Origin: UMGS1663 sp963558185
GTDB lineage: Bacteria; Bacillota; Clostridia; TANB77; CAG-508
Direction of reading: 5' to 3'
NCBI GenBank assembly: GCA_963558185.1
Contig: CAUWFE010000001.1
Location: 1-64,000 of the forward strand
Length of the DNA stretch: 64,000 nt
Shown: one piece after another, positions 26,530-35,211 of the stretch
Position numbering within the stretch: position 1 is the stretch's first letter
How the letters are laid out: the number at the start of each line of letters is the position of its first letter
Made by a program: the position numbers and the translations under genes
The notes under the pieces: model-generated
Told to the model about the DNA's origin: nothing
The model's database searches: none
Seen by the model: only the letters and a program-made list of their open reading frames with translations

Positions 26530-28509
26530 ATGGATTTAGTAGGTAAATATATAGGTAATAGATACGAAATACTAGAGAAAATAGGAAATGGCGGAATGGC
26601 AACAGTGTATAAAGCAAAATGCCATGTATTAAATAGATTTGTTGCAGTAAAAGTGCTAAAAGATGAATACACTACAGATAACGAATTTGTTAGAAGATTT
26701 AATATAGAAGCACAAGCAGCAGCAAGTTTAACACATCCAAATATAGTTTCTATATATGATGTAGGACATGAAATAGATGGAAATATCTACTATATTGTTA
26801 TGGAACTAATACAAGGAAAAACACTAAAAGAAATTATAGAAGAAGATGGAACATTACCATGGAAATGGTCCATAAATATTGCATCTCAAATTGCCTCAGC
26901 ATTAGAAATGGCACATAAAAATAACATTGTTCATAGAGATATAAAACCACATAATATAATAATTACAGAAGATGGAGTAGCAAAAGTAACAGATTTTGGA
27001 ATTGCAAAAGCAGTTTCTAATTCTACTATTACAGCTTTTGGAACAACTATTGGATCTGTTCATTATTTTTCACCAGAACATGCTCGTGGAGGATACACAG
27101 ATGCAAAATCAGATTTATATTCATTAGGAGTAGTAATGTATGAAATGCTAACAGGAAGAGTTCCTTTTGATGCAGACACACCAGTTTCTGTTGCACTAAA
27201 ACATATGCAAGAAAAACCAGTAGACCCAATGAAATTAAATCCAAGTATTCCGTTATCTGTTAATCAAATTATTATGAAAGCAATGCAAAAAGATCCAAAT
27301 TTACGTTATCAATCAGCAACAGAAATGTTAAGAGATTTAAGTATGGCAACAAAAAATCCAGAAGGAGAATTTGTAAAAGAAAATAATTCAGAATTTGAAG
27401 CAACTAGAAGAATGACAGCTATAACAGATGAAATGTTAGAAGAAAATGAGCAAAAAGAAGAAAACAATAAAAAACAAGGTAAAATAGGAAAGTTTTTTAA
27501 GGAACATCCAAAAACTAAAGTTGTAGTAATCATATTAGCTTGTATTTTAATTTTTGGAATCACTATGTTATCTGTAAAATTAGCTATGGATTTAGGAACA
27601 GGAAAAAATGTACAAATTCCAGAATTAGTAGGAAAAACAAAAGAAGAGGTAGAAGAATTATTAAAAGGTACAAAATTTAATGTAACATTTACAGAAGAAT
27701 ATGATGATACAGTAGAAGCTGGAAAAGTAGTATCACAAGAACCACCATATAGAGCGAATTACACAATAAAAGAAGATTCACAAATTTCATATATAATAAG
27801 TAAAGGAATAGAAATGACAACTGTTCCAAAAGTAGCCGGAAAAGAATATAGTGAAGCTGAAAAAGCAATTACAGATGCTAAATTAAAAATAGAAAAAATA
27901 GAAGAAACAAGTAAAAAAGTACAAGAAGGATATGTAATTAAACAAGAACCAGCAGAAGATACAGAAATAAAAGCTGGTGAAACTATAAAAATTTATGTAA
28001 GTATTGGAACAGGAATAGAAACTGTAACTGTACCATATGTAATAGGCTCTACAGAAGAAGAGGCAAAGAAATCATTAGAAAGTTCAAAATTAAAAGCTGT
28101 AGTAGTATATGAAGAAGATAAGTCAAAAACAGATGGAACAGTGCTAAAACAAAGCTTAGATGTAGGAAAAGAAGTTGACGAAGGAACAACAGTTACAATT
28201 ACAGTTAATAAATATGTTCAAGAAAAAAAAGGAACAGTAAATATTAATCTAAAATCATTAAAAAAATATGAAAAGCCAGATAAAACAAATAGTACAGAAG
28301 GAGAAAAAGTACCAGAAGTACAAGTAGTGGTAAAAGTTAATGATGAAATTATTTATGACAAGAAAAAAACAATAGATACAAAAATTAGTCTTTCTGTAAG
28401 TGGAGTAGGAATAGTGCAAGTAAAAGTATTTGTAGATGATGTATGGGAAAATAATGGAAATTCATCTTTAGACTTAAATAGTTCAAATCCAGTATTAACA
28501 ATAGAGTAA
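26530..28509 (+). CDS. prkC: PASTA-domain serine/threonine protein kinase
   Basis: This membrane kinase senses muropeptides or lipid II and phosphorylates cell-division, translation and germination targets. Kinase domain about 1-275 with GNGGMATVYKA, the Lys of AVKVLK, HRDIKPHN, DFG and SPEH. One membrane helix is at about 335-357. Three PASTA repeats follow (about 362-430, 432-497, 498-565). A further ~95 residues after the last PASTA form an extra extracellular domain I do not recognise. 659 residues. Confidence 0.96.
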   Translation: MDLVGKYIGNRYEILEKIGNGGMATVYKAKCHVLNRFVAVKVLKDEYTTDNEFVRRFNIEAQAAASLTHPNIVSIYDVGHEIDGNIYYIVMELIQGKTLKEIIEEDGTLPWKWSINIASQIASALEMAHKNNIVHRDIKPHNIIITEDGVAKVTDFGIAKAVSNSTITAFGTTIGSVHYFSPEHARGGYTDAKSDLYSLGVVMYEMLTGRVPFDADTPVSVALKHMQEKPVDPMKLNPSIPLSVNQIIMKAMQKDPNLRYQSATEMLRDLSMATKNPEGEFVKENNSEFEATRRMTAITDEMLEENEQKEENNKKQGKIGKFFKEHPKTKVVVIILACILIFGITMLSVKLAMDLGTGKNVQIPELVGKTKEEVEELLKGTKFNVTFTEEYDDTVEAGKVVSQEPPYRANYTIKEDSQISYIISKGIEMTTVPKVAGKEYSEAEKAITDAKLKIEKIEETSKKVQEGYVIKQEPAEDTEIKAGETIKIYVSIGTGIETVTVPYVIGSTEEEAKKSLESSKLKAVVVYEEDKSKTDGTVLKQSLDVGKEVDEGTTVTITVNKYVQEKKGTVNINLKSLKKYEKPDKTNSTEGEKVPEVQVVVKVNDEIIYDKKKTIDTKISLSVSGVGIVQVKVFVDDVWENNGNSSLDLNSSNPVLTIE

Positions 28510-28512
28510 TTT

Positions 28513-28548
28513 AAAATAGCAACTAAACGTTGCTATTTTCTTTTTTTT
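28513..28548 (+). terminator. Terminator after prkC
   Basis: AAAATAGCAAC (28513-28523) pairs with GTTGCTATTTT (28529-28539), followed by an eight-T run broken only by one C. Confidence 0.9.
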
Positions 28549-28589
28549 ATAGTAAAATAAATGTGAAATAAAAATAAAAAGGAAATTAT

Positions 28590-29483
28590 ATGAAGAAAAT
28601 AGGATTAATAGTATCAAATATTTCAAATTTATATCAAGTAGAAATAGACAACAAAATATATACATGCAGTGCACGTGGAAAATTAAAACAAGAAGGTATT
28701 ACACCTTTAGTTGGTGATAAAGTAGAAATAGAAATAACAGATAAAGAAAAAGAAGAGGGAATTATAAATACAGTAATAGAAAGGAAAAATTATTGTAAAA
28801 GACCTAAAATGGCGAATTTAACGCAAATTATATTTGTTGTATCAGTAAAAATGCCAAAGCCAGACTTATTACTTTTAGATAAGCAACTTGCATTTGCAGA
28901 ATGGTTAAAAGTAAAACCAATAATCATATTAAATAAAATAGACTTAGAAAAAGAAGAGAAAGTAAAGAAAATAGAAGAAATTTATACTAATATAGGCTAT
29001 AAAGTAATAAAAACAAATGCAAAAAGCATAGGAAAAGAAGAATTGAATACAATAAAAGAAATATTAAAAAATAATATAACAGCATTTTCAGGAAATTCTG
29101 GAGTTGGAAAATCAACATTAATAAATGCAATATTTTCAAATGAATTAACCAAAGAAGGAATTATAAGCCAAAAAAATAAAAAAGGTAAAAATACAACAAC
29201 AAGTGTAACATTATACAAATTAGCAGAAAATGAATATGTAGCAGATACACCAGGATTTTCAACATTTGATATAACAGAAATAACAAAAGATGAATTATGC
29301 CACTACTTTAAAGAATTTGAAAATGAATTAGTAAACTGCAAATACATAGGTTGTAGCCATATAAAAGAACAAGAATGTGGTATAAAAAAAGCATTAGAAG
29401 AAGGCAAAATAGAAAATGTAAGATATGAAAATTATTGTAAAATTTATGAAAAACTCAAAGAAGAGGAAGAACATAAATGGTAA
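28590..29483 (+). CDS. rsgA: Ribosome small subunit-dependent GTPase A
   Basis: A 30S-assembly GTPase. N-terminal OB fold (about 1-70), a circularly permuted GTPase domain with LNKIDLE (G4), then GNSGVGKST (G1) and DTPGFSTF (G3), and a C-terminal zinc knuckle with CKYIGCSHIKEQEC. 297 residues, normal. It lies between prkC and rpe in a widely conserved order. Confidence 0.96.
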   Translation: MKKIGLIVSNISNLYQVEIDNKIYTCSARGKLKQEGITPLVGDKVEIEITDKEKEEGIINTVIERKNYCKRPKMANLTQIIFVVSVKMPKPDLLLLDKQLAFAEWLKVKPIIILNKIDLEKEEKVKKIEEIYTNIGYKVIKTNAKSIGKEELNTIKEILKNNITAFSGNSGVGKSTLINAIFSNELTKEGIISQKNKKGKNTTTSVTLYKLAENEYVADTPGFSTFDITEITKDELCHYFKEFENELVNCKYIGCSHIKEQECGIKKALEEGKIENVRYENYCKIYEKLKEEEEHKW

Positions 29484-29495
29484 GGAGGAAATAAA

Positions 29496-30158
29496 ATGAT
29501 AGAAATATCAACATCTTTATTAAGTATAAAAGAAGAAGAGGTAATTCGTAAAATATACGATTTAGAGGTAGCTGGAACAAATTATTTCCATATAGATGTT
29601 ATGGATGGAAAATTTGTAGAGCAAGATACTAGTGAAATTATGAGAAAATGTGCAGAATATGTTAAAAGTGTTAGTAATACTCCAATGGAAGTACATCTAA
29701 TGGTAGAGGATGTAGAAAATTATATAAAAGGATATATAGCATTAGAACCAGATATTATAATATTCCACTATGAAGCAGATAAAAATGATTCAGAACGTAT
29801 AAAACATATTAAATATTTACAAGATAATAATTGTAAAATAGGAATGAGTATTAATCCAGAAACACCAATAGGAAGTTTATATGAATTTTTACCATATTTA
29901 CATAGAGTTTTAATAATGACAGTAAATCCGGGAAAAGGAGGCCAAGAATTAATACCACAAACAATTGAAAAAATAAAAGAAATAAATAAATTTGCTTATG
30001 AAAATGGATTTGATATAGATATAGAAGTTGATGGTGGTATAAATGAAAAAACAGCACCACAAGTAATTGATGCGGGAGCAAATATTTTAGTATCAGGAAG
30101 TTATATAATTAATAGTAAAGATATGAAAAATGCAGTAGATATTTTAAAAAAATCATAA
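29496..30158 (+). CDS. rpe: Ribulose-phosphate 3-epimerase
   Basis: It epimerises ribulose-5-phosphate and xylulose-5-phosphate in the pentose phosphate pathway. TIM barrel with metal/catalytic residues in YFHIDVMDGKFV and EVHLMVE, MTVNPGKGGQ, the catalytic Asp in IEVDGGIN, and the phosphate site LVSGSYI. 220 residues, normal. It lies 12 nt after rsgA; AGGAGG precedes the ATG. Confidence 0.96.
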   Translation: MIEISTSLLSIKEEEVIRKIYDLEVAGTNYFHIDVMDGKFVEQDTSEIMRKCAEYVKSVSNTPMEVHLMVEDVENYIKGYIALEPDIIIFHYEADKNDSERIKHIKYLQDNNCKIGMSINPETPIGSLYEFLPYLHRVLIMTVNPGKGGQELIPQTIEKIKEINKFAYENGFDIDIEVDGGINEKTAPQVIDAGANILVSGSYIINSKDMKNAVDILKKS

Positions 30159-30226
30159 AAGAAGCACAAAGTTGAAAATAATTACAATTCTTGTCCAACT
30201 GTGCCTTGAGGAAGGAATTAAAAAAT

Positions 30227-30862
30227 ATGACAAAAAATCAAGCAATAGAAATAGTAGAAAAACTAATAAAAATGTATCCAGATGCAAAATGTAGTTTAGA
30301 TTTTTCAAATGAATTTGAATTATTAGTAGCAGTTATATTATCAGCACAATGCACAGATGAAAGAGTAAATAAAACAACTCCTAGTATCTTTAAGGTATGT
30401 GATACTCCAAAAAAATTTATGGAAATAGATATAAAAAAATTAGAAGAACTACTTCATCCTTGTGGGTTTTACCACAATAAAGCAAAAAATATAAAAGCAA
30501 TGTCAAAAATATTAGTAGAAAAATATAATAGTAAAGTACCCAATACAATGGAAGAATTACAAAGCCTTCCAGGAGTTGGTAGAAAAACAGCCAATGTAGT
30601 AATGTTAGAAGCATTTAATAATCCACAAGGAATTGCAGTAGATACACATTGCAAAAGAATTGCAAATAGAATAGGATTTTCAAAAGAACAAGAGCCAGAA
30701 AGGATAGAAAAAGATTTACTAAAAATAATACCAGATAAATACTATAAAGATGTAAATCATATTTTCATATGGCATGGAAGAAATATATGTATAGCAAGAA
30801 ATCCTAAATGTGAAGAATGTCAAATAAAAAGTGAATGCAAATATTATAAAACAAAAAAATAA
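30227..30862 (+). CDS. nth: Endonuclease III
   Basis: A DNA glycosylase/AP lyase for oxidised pyrimidines. Helix-hairpin-helix LQSLPGVGRKTANVV with the catalytic Asp in AVDTHCKRIANR, and the [4Fe-4S] loop CX6CX2CX5C in CIARNPKCEECQIKSEC. The ATG at 30227 is chosen, preceded by GGAAGGAATT; the frame is open further upstream to a TTG at 30191. That choice gives 211 residues, the normal length. Confidence 0.96.
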   Translation: MTKNQAIEIVEKLIKMYPDAKCSLDFSNEFELLVAVILSAQCTDERVNKTTPSIFKVCDTPKKFMEIDIKKLEELLHPCGFYHNKAKNIKAMSKILVEKYNSKVPNTMEELQSLPGVGRKTANVVMLEAFNNPQGIAVDTHCKRIANRIGFSKEQEPERIEKDLLKIIPDKYYKDVNHIFIWHGRNICIARNPKCEECQIKSECKYYKTKK

Positions 30863-30894
30863 TAAATATTTTAAGTAATATTTATTATTTTTTT
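30861..30894 (+). terminator. Terminator after nth
   Basis: AATAAATATT (30861-30870) and AATATTTATT (30877-30886) form a stem followed by ATTTTTTT, overlapping the nth stop codon. Confidence 0.75.
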
Positions 30895-30999
30895 ACGCAA
30901 AATTCTTAAAATTGTATTATTAAAAAATATTTAGAGTTCTAGCTTAGCAAAAAAAGCATATACATATTAACAAAGGCTACAAAGGAAGAGGTGTTTATT

Positions 31000-31984
31000 T
31001 TGGAAAGAACCATAAGTTCAGAAGAAAGAATTAAAAGAGCAGAAGAAATATACTTAAAGAGAAGAAATAATCAAAATAGAGGAAATGTACGAGTATCAAG
31101 TTCAAATGTAAACAGTAGTATAATGCCTAATTTTTCTTTATACAAAAAACTAATTTTACAAATATGTATATGTCTTTTGATATATTTTATATTTTTTTTG
31201 ATAAAAAATTCAAATTATATATTTTCAGAAGAAGTAATAAAAAAGGTAGAAGAATTTTTAAATCATGATGTGAATTTTGTAATGTTATATGAATCAGGAA
31301 AAGAATTTTACGAAAAAAATATACATAATTTTTTTAATAATTTAAATAAAGTACCAGAAGAAGAAAATAAAAAAGCAAATACAATAACTGAAAATGTAAT
31401 AACCAACAATATAATTGAAAACACAGTGACACAAAATATTATAGATAATGTAAATGCCATAGAAAATGTAGCTATGCAAAATAATATAGAAAATGTTGTA
31501 GAACAAAATATAGAAGAAACGGGAATTGGAGGAGAAGAAGTAGCCGAACCTATAAAACTTAGTCAGATGGAAATAGATGCAAATGAAATAAAAAACAATT
31601 ATAACATAATTGTACCATTAGAAGGATATAATATTACATCACAATTTGGACCCAGAGAAGCAACAGAAATTATATCTGCAAACCATGGAGGAATAGATTT
31701 AGGAGTAGACGAAGGAACTGTATTTGTAGCAAGTATGTCTGGAACAGTAACATATCTTTCATCAGAAGGCGATTACGGCTTACATGTGTGGATACAAGAT
31801 GGAGATGTAGAAACACTATATGCACATTGTAAAAATATTTATGTGCAAGAAGGGCAACAAATAAAACAAGGAGATAAAATTGGAGAAGTAGGCTCTACAG
31901 GAAGAGCTACACGGACCACATTTACATTTTGAAATTAGAAAAAGTGGAAGACGAGTAAATCCGCAATATATATTACAGTTTTAA
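31000..31984 (+). CDS. spoIVFA: SpoIVFA-like membrane protein with M23 (LytM) domain, read through a +1 frameshift
   Basis: It lies directly upstream of a SpoIVFB-type M50 protease, the arrangement of the Bacillus spoIVF operon, where SpoIVFA regulates SpoIVFB. A cytoplasmic N-terminus, one membrane helix (about 47-66), an Asn-rich linker with N(A/V)IEN-type repeats (about 125-175), then the LytM domain: FGPREA, NHGGIDLGV, LYAHCKNIY. The HxH motif in GPHLHFE appears only after a +1 shift at the CGG at 31912-31914; without it the frame ends at 31932. The joined protein has 327 residues. The TTG at 31000 after AGAGGTG is preferred to the GTG at 30991. The zinc ligands look intact, unlike Bacillus SpoIVFA. 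Confidence 0.75.
31912..31915 (+). other. Putative +1 recoding site (CGG A), codon 305 of spoIVFA
   Basis: ACA CGG ACC becomes ACA (c) GGA CCA CAT TTA CAT. The result, STGRATGPHLHFE, matches the most conserved M23 motif, in which the residue before PHLH is almost always Gly. This supports decoding as Gly after skipping C. AGGAAG lies about 10 nt upstream. Confidence 0.82.
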
Positions 31985-32007
31985 ATTAATAGAGGGGACC
32001 TGTTAAT

Positions 32008-32670
32008 ATGGATATAAAAATAGACTTAAAAATATTTTTATTTGCCTTGTTATTTATTTTTACAGGACAAATAGAATTATATATATTATTTATGGCATTT
32101 ACCTTGTTACATGAAATCGGACATTTATTAATGGGAATATTACTTGGATTTAAGATAAAAAAAATAAATATAATGCCAGTAGGTTTCAGTATAGCATTTG
32201 CAACAAATGTTATAGACTATAATAAAAAAATAAAAAAAGCAAATTATCTTATAATAAAAAAATTAATAATAGCAATTTCTGGTCCATTAGTTAATGTAAT
32301 TGTATGTATAATTTGTTTATTATGTAATAAATTATTTACGCAAAGATATGTAGAAATAATAATTTATACAAATATATTAATAGCATTATTTAATTTAATT
32401 CCAATTTATCCTCTAGATGGTGGAAGAATAGCAAAATATATATTACAATTATTCTATTCAAAAAGGAGGGTATATAATTATACACATTTAATTACAAAAA
32501 TAACTATTTGCATATTAACCATAATGTGTAGTATATGGATTTTATACATACATAATATTGCTTTTTTAATAATATTAGCATATTTATGGTATTTAGTTAG
32601 AAAGGAAGAAAAATACTATAAAAATAAAATACAATTATATGAAGCATATGAAAAGATGGAAAAAATATAA
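32008..32670 (+). CDS. spoIVFB: SpoIVFB-like site-2 (M50) metalloprotease
   Basis: An intramembrane zinc protease; in Bacillus it activates pro-sigma-K in the mother cell. The HExxH motif is LLHEIGHLL (about residues 33-41) and the second zinc motif is NLIPIYPLDGGR (about 130-141). Five to six hydrophobic segments. The length of 220 residues is somewhat short compared with Bacillus SpoIVFB because no CBS domain follows. AGGGGACC is upstream of the ATG. Pro-sigma-K itself is not in the window. Confidence 0.85.
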   Translation: MDIKIDLKIFLFALLFIFTGQIELYILFMAFTLLHEIGHLLMGILLGFKIKKINIMPVGFSIAFATNVIDYNKKIKKANYLIIKKLIIAISGPLVNVIVCIICLLCNKLFTQRYVEIIIYTNILIALFNLIPIYPLDGGRIAKYILQLFYSKRRVYNYTHLITKITICILTIMCSIWILYIHNIAFLIILAYLWYLVRKEEKYYKNKIQLYEAYEKMEKI

Positions 32671-32730
32671 AAAAATACTTGCATATATAAAAATAATATG
32701 GTAAGATAATATCTGTCATTGGATAGATTT

Positions 32731-32805
32731 AGGGGTATAGTGTCAATGGTAGCACATCGGTCTCCAAAACCGCCTGTGTGGGTTCGAATCCTACTACCCC
32801 TGCCA
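32731..32805 (+). tRNA. tRNA-Trp (anticodon CCA)
   Basis: Acceptor AGGGGTA pairs with TACCCCT, discriminator G and encoded CCA (803-805). The anticodon CCA is at 32764-32766 in the loop CTCCAAA, and the T loop is GGTTCGAATCC. Its CCA anticodon reads UGG, and it is not a candidate for reading CGG. Confidence 0.95.
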
Positions 32806-32831
32806 TAAAAATACATTAATGGAAGCAATAA

Positions 32832-33251
32832 ATGGAGAAAGTAAAAGAATTAATAAAAAAAGTATGTACAAGAGAAGTTATTTTATATATAATTTTTGGA
32901 ATATTAACAACATTGGTAAATATAATTGTTTCATATATATTAAATAAATTCTTAAAAATAGAAGGAAATTTAGCAAGTACTATAGGAATAATAGTATCTA
33001 TCTTATTTGCATATGTAACAAATAGAAAAATGGTTTTTAACTCTACAGCAACAGGTTTTAAAATGCGTATAATAGAATTTGGAAAATTCATTTTAGGTAG
33101 AGCATTTACAATGGTTGTAGAAATGTTAGGATTTTATATTTTATATACAGTTTGCTCATTACAAATGTTAATAGCAAAATGTATAATCACAATTATTGTA
33201 ATTATTTTAAATTTCTTTATTAGTAAATTTTTTGCATTTAAAAATAAATAA
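32832..33251 (+). CDS. GtrA-family membrane protein
   Basis: Small four-helix membrane proteins of this family are thought to move lipid-linked sugars or assist wall glycosylation. Helices at about 15-37, 45-62, 83-105 and 112-132; the ILFAYVTNRKMVF signature lies between helices two and three, and FFISKFFAFK ends the protein. 139 residues is typical. It directly follows tRNA-Trp, and no glycosyltransferase is adjacent. Confidence 0.88.
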   Translation: MEKVKELIKKVCTREVILYIIFGILTTLVNIIVSYILNKFLKIEGNLASTIGIIVSILFAYVTNRKMVFNSTATGFKMRIIEFGKFILGRAFTMVVEMLGFYILYTVCSLQMLIAKCIITIIVIILNFFISKFFAFKNK

Positions 33252-33293
33252 TAAAATTAGTATGGGGGCTACTAAATATAAGGAGGAATTCTT

Positions 33294-33903
33294 ATGTCTA
33301 GGGCTTTTTTTAAGTCTTTTTATCAAACAATATTTATATTATTCATTATAATTTTAATTACCATAATTATGTTTGTTCCAGTTATATTAGTGGGAGAGAT
33401 TAGTAAAGAATTTATACCAAAAGAAGAATTACAAATCAGCCAAAAAGGCTTTGCATGGCCAACACCAGGATATACAACTATTACATCATATTATGGAAAA
33501 AGAGATTCACCAACTGCAGGAGCTTCTAATTTTCATAAAGGAATAGATATAGGTGCAGCAGAAGGTAGTAACATGATTGCTATAATTGACGGAGAAATTA
33601 CATTTACAGGATTTTTAGGAGGAGGTGGTCATACAATAACATTAAGTCATGAAAATATGAAAATTACATATTGCCATGTAGATCCAAAATATAAAGTAAA
33701 AAAAGGGGATATTGTAACACAAGGGCAAATAATTGCAAAAGTAGGACCAAAATATGTAGAAGGAGTACCTCGGAAATCAATATAAAGATGAACATGGAAG
33801 ACCTACAAATGGTGCTACGACAGGACCTCACTTACACTTAGGAATACGAATTGATGGAGAATATGTAAATCCATTAAAATTCTACTTGACATACGAACAA
33901 TAG
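33294..33903 (+). CDS. Membrane-anchored M23 peptidase, read through a +1 frameshift
   Basis: One N-terminal membrane helix (about 12-33) is followed by an M23 domain: WPTPGYTTITSYYGKRDSP, NFHKGIDIGA (zinc His and Asp) and ITYCHVDP. The conventional frame stops at 33785 just after GVP. Skipping the C of the CGG at 33771-33773 continues through TNGATTGPHLHLGI (catalytic HxH) and ends at TAG 33901-33903, giving 202 residues. It could cut wall peptide cross-links; SpoIIQ is one M23 membrane protein of this layout, but no SpoIIQ-specific context is present. AAGGAGG precedes the ATG. Confidence 0.77.
33771..33774 (+). other. Putative +1 recoding site (CGG A), codon 160 of the M23 gene
   Basis: CCT CGG AAA becomes CCT (c) GGA AAT CAA TAT. 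The upstream frame stops three codons later. AAGGAG lies 5 nt before the CGG, similar in position to the internal Shine-Dalgarno that stimulates the prfB +1 shift, though such purine runs are common here. Confidence 0.78.
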
Positions 33904-33914
33904 TTTGATATAAT
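33886..33914 (+). promoter_or_regulatory. Promoter of dinB, inside the end of the M23 gene
   Basis: TTGACA (33886-33891), 17 bp, TATAAT (33909-33914), a consensus sigma-A promoter. The -35 is in the final codons of the frameshifted M23 frame, and the stop lies in the spacer. Confidence 0.75.
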
Positions 33915-33936
33915 TTTGCTGAAAGAAGGAGATTAT

Positions 33937-35160
33937 ATGCAAAGGCAAATTTTACATATAGATGTTAATAATGCATTTTTGTCATGGACTGCTGTTGAAA
34001 GATTAAAAAATGGAGAAACCTTAGATATAAGAACAATACCAGCAATAATAGGTGGAGATGAAGAAAAAAGAAAAGGAGTAGTATTAGCTAAAAGTAATAT
34101 AGCTAAACAATTTGGAATACAAACAGGTGAACCCATTTATTTTGCGAGAAAAAAATGTCCAAAAATTCAAATCTTTGCAAGCAATTATTCTATATATATA
34201 AAATACTCACAAGCAATGCATCAAATATTTTCAGAATATACACCAAAAATAGAACAATTTTCAATAGATGAATGCTTTTTAGACTTAACAGAGTATTTAC
34301 CTAAAGGAAAAACTTTATTGCAAATAGCATATGAAATTAATAAAAGAATATATAACGAACTTAATTTTACAGTAAATGTAGGAGTAGCACATAATAAATT
34401 ATTAGCAAAAATGGCATCTGACTTTGAAAAGCCTAATAAAGTTCATACATTATGGGAAGAAGAAATACCAGAAAAAATGTGGAAATTACCAGTTGGAGAA
34501 TTATTTATGGTAGGAAGAAAAAGTCTTCCAAAACTTCAAAAAATGGGAATAAAAACTATAGGAGATTTAGCAAATAAACAAGAACAAGAATTAATAAGGT
34601 ATTTTGGAAAATATGGAAAACTTATATGGGAATATGCAAATGGAATTGATTTATCAGAAGTTAAATATGAAAAAGAAAATCCAAAATGTATAGGAAATTC
34701 AATTACATTGCCACAAGACTGTGAAGATATAGAAAAATTAGAAGAGATATTATTAATGTTAGTAGAGCAAGTAACATATAGATTAAGAAAGCAAAATTTA
34801 AAAGCAAAAGTAGTAAATGTGCAAATAAAAACAAATGAATTTAAAGTGTTTTCACATCAAAGAAAGATGGAAAAATATACAGATGTAACAAAATACATTT
34901 ATCAAGAAGCAAAAAAATTATTAAAAGACTTAAAAATAAATAAACCAATAAGATTAATAGGAATTAGAGTAGATGACTTATCAAATGAAGAAAATTCACA
35001 AATATCATTGTTTGACATACAAACAAAAGAAAATAAAAAACAAGAAAAGATAGATAAAACATTAGATAAAATAAAAGAAAAATATGGTTATAATGCAATA
35101 AAAAGAGGAGGAGATATTAATATAAATGGAATTATAGATTTAAATAAACTTGAAAAATAA
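33937..35160 (+). CDS. dinB: Y-family DNA polymerase (Pol IV-like)
   Basis: A translesion polymerase. Catalytic Asp in IDVNNAFLSWTAVE, SIDECFLD active site (about 105-112), the KLLAKMASDFEKPN fingers, a helix-hairpin-helix in the thumb, and a little-finger domain to the end. The C-terminal ISLFD near residue 360 looks like a sliding-clamp-binding motif. The ATG at 33937 after AAGGAGA is preferred; 407 residues. The catalytic Asp is followed by NNAFLSW instead of the usual MDAFFA, so this is a divergent clostridial subtype. Confidence 0.9.
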   Translation: MQRQILHIDVNNAFLSWTAVERLKNGETLDIRTIPAIIGGDEEKRKGVVLAKSNIAKQFGIQTGEPIYFARKKCPKIQIFASNYSIYIKYSQAMHQIFSEYTPKIEQFSIDECFLDLTEYLPKGKTLLQIAYEINKRIYNELNFTVNVGVAHNKLLAKMASDFEKPNKVHTLWEEEIPEKMWKLPVGELFMVGRKSLPKLQKMGIKTIGDLANKQEQELIRYFGKYGKLIWEYANGIDLSEVKYEKENPKCIGNSITLPQDCEDIEKLEEILLMLVEQVTYRLRKQNLKAKVVNVQIKTNEFKVFSHQRKMEKYTDVTKYIYQEAKKLLKDLKINKPIRLIGIRVDDLSNEENSQISLFDIQTKENKKQEKIDKTLDKIKEKYGYNAIKRGGDININGIIDLNKLEK

Positions 35161-35211
35161 TTAACATAAATAGTGTTATTAGCATATTATATACTAAGAG
35201 AGGTGATAAAT

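Noticed and set aside
1387..33774. CGG as a reassigned sense codon (for example Trp or Gln, as known in some low-GC bacteria)
   Set aside because: Reading CGG as any amino acid keeps the upstream frame, which stops 3-18 codons later and loses conserved motifs. Only a frame change restores the families, so simple reassignment does not explain the sites.
1387..33774. Assembly or sequencing indels, or true pseudogenes
   Set aside because: Such errors usually fall in homopolymers and at mixed motifs. All five extra bases are the C of an in-frame CGG, and sequence on both sides remains conserved, including catalytic residues. Raw reads would settle it.
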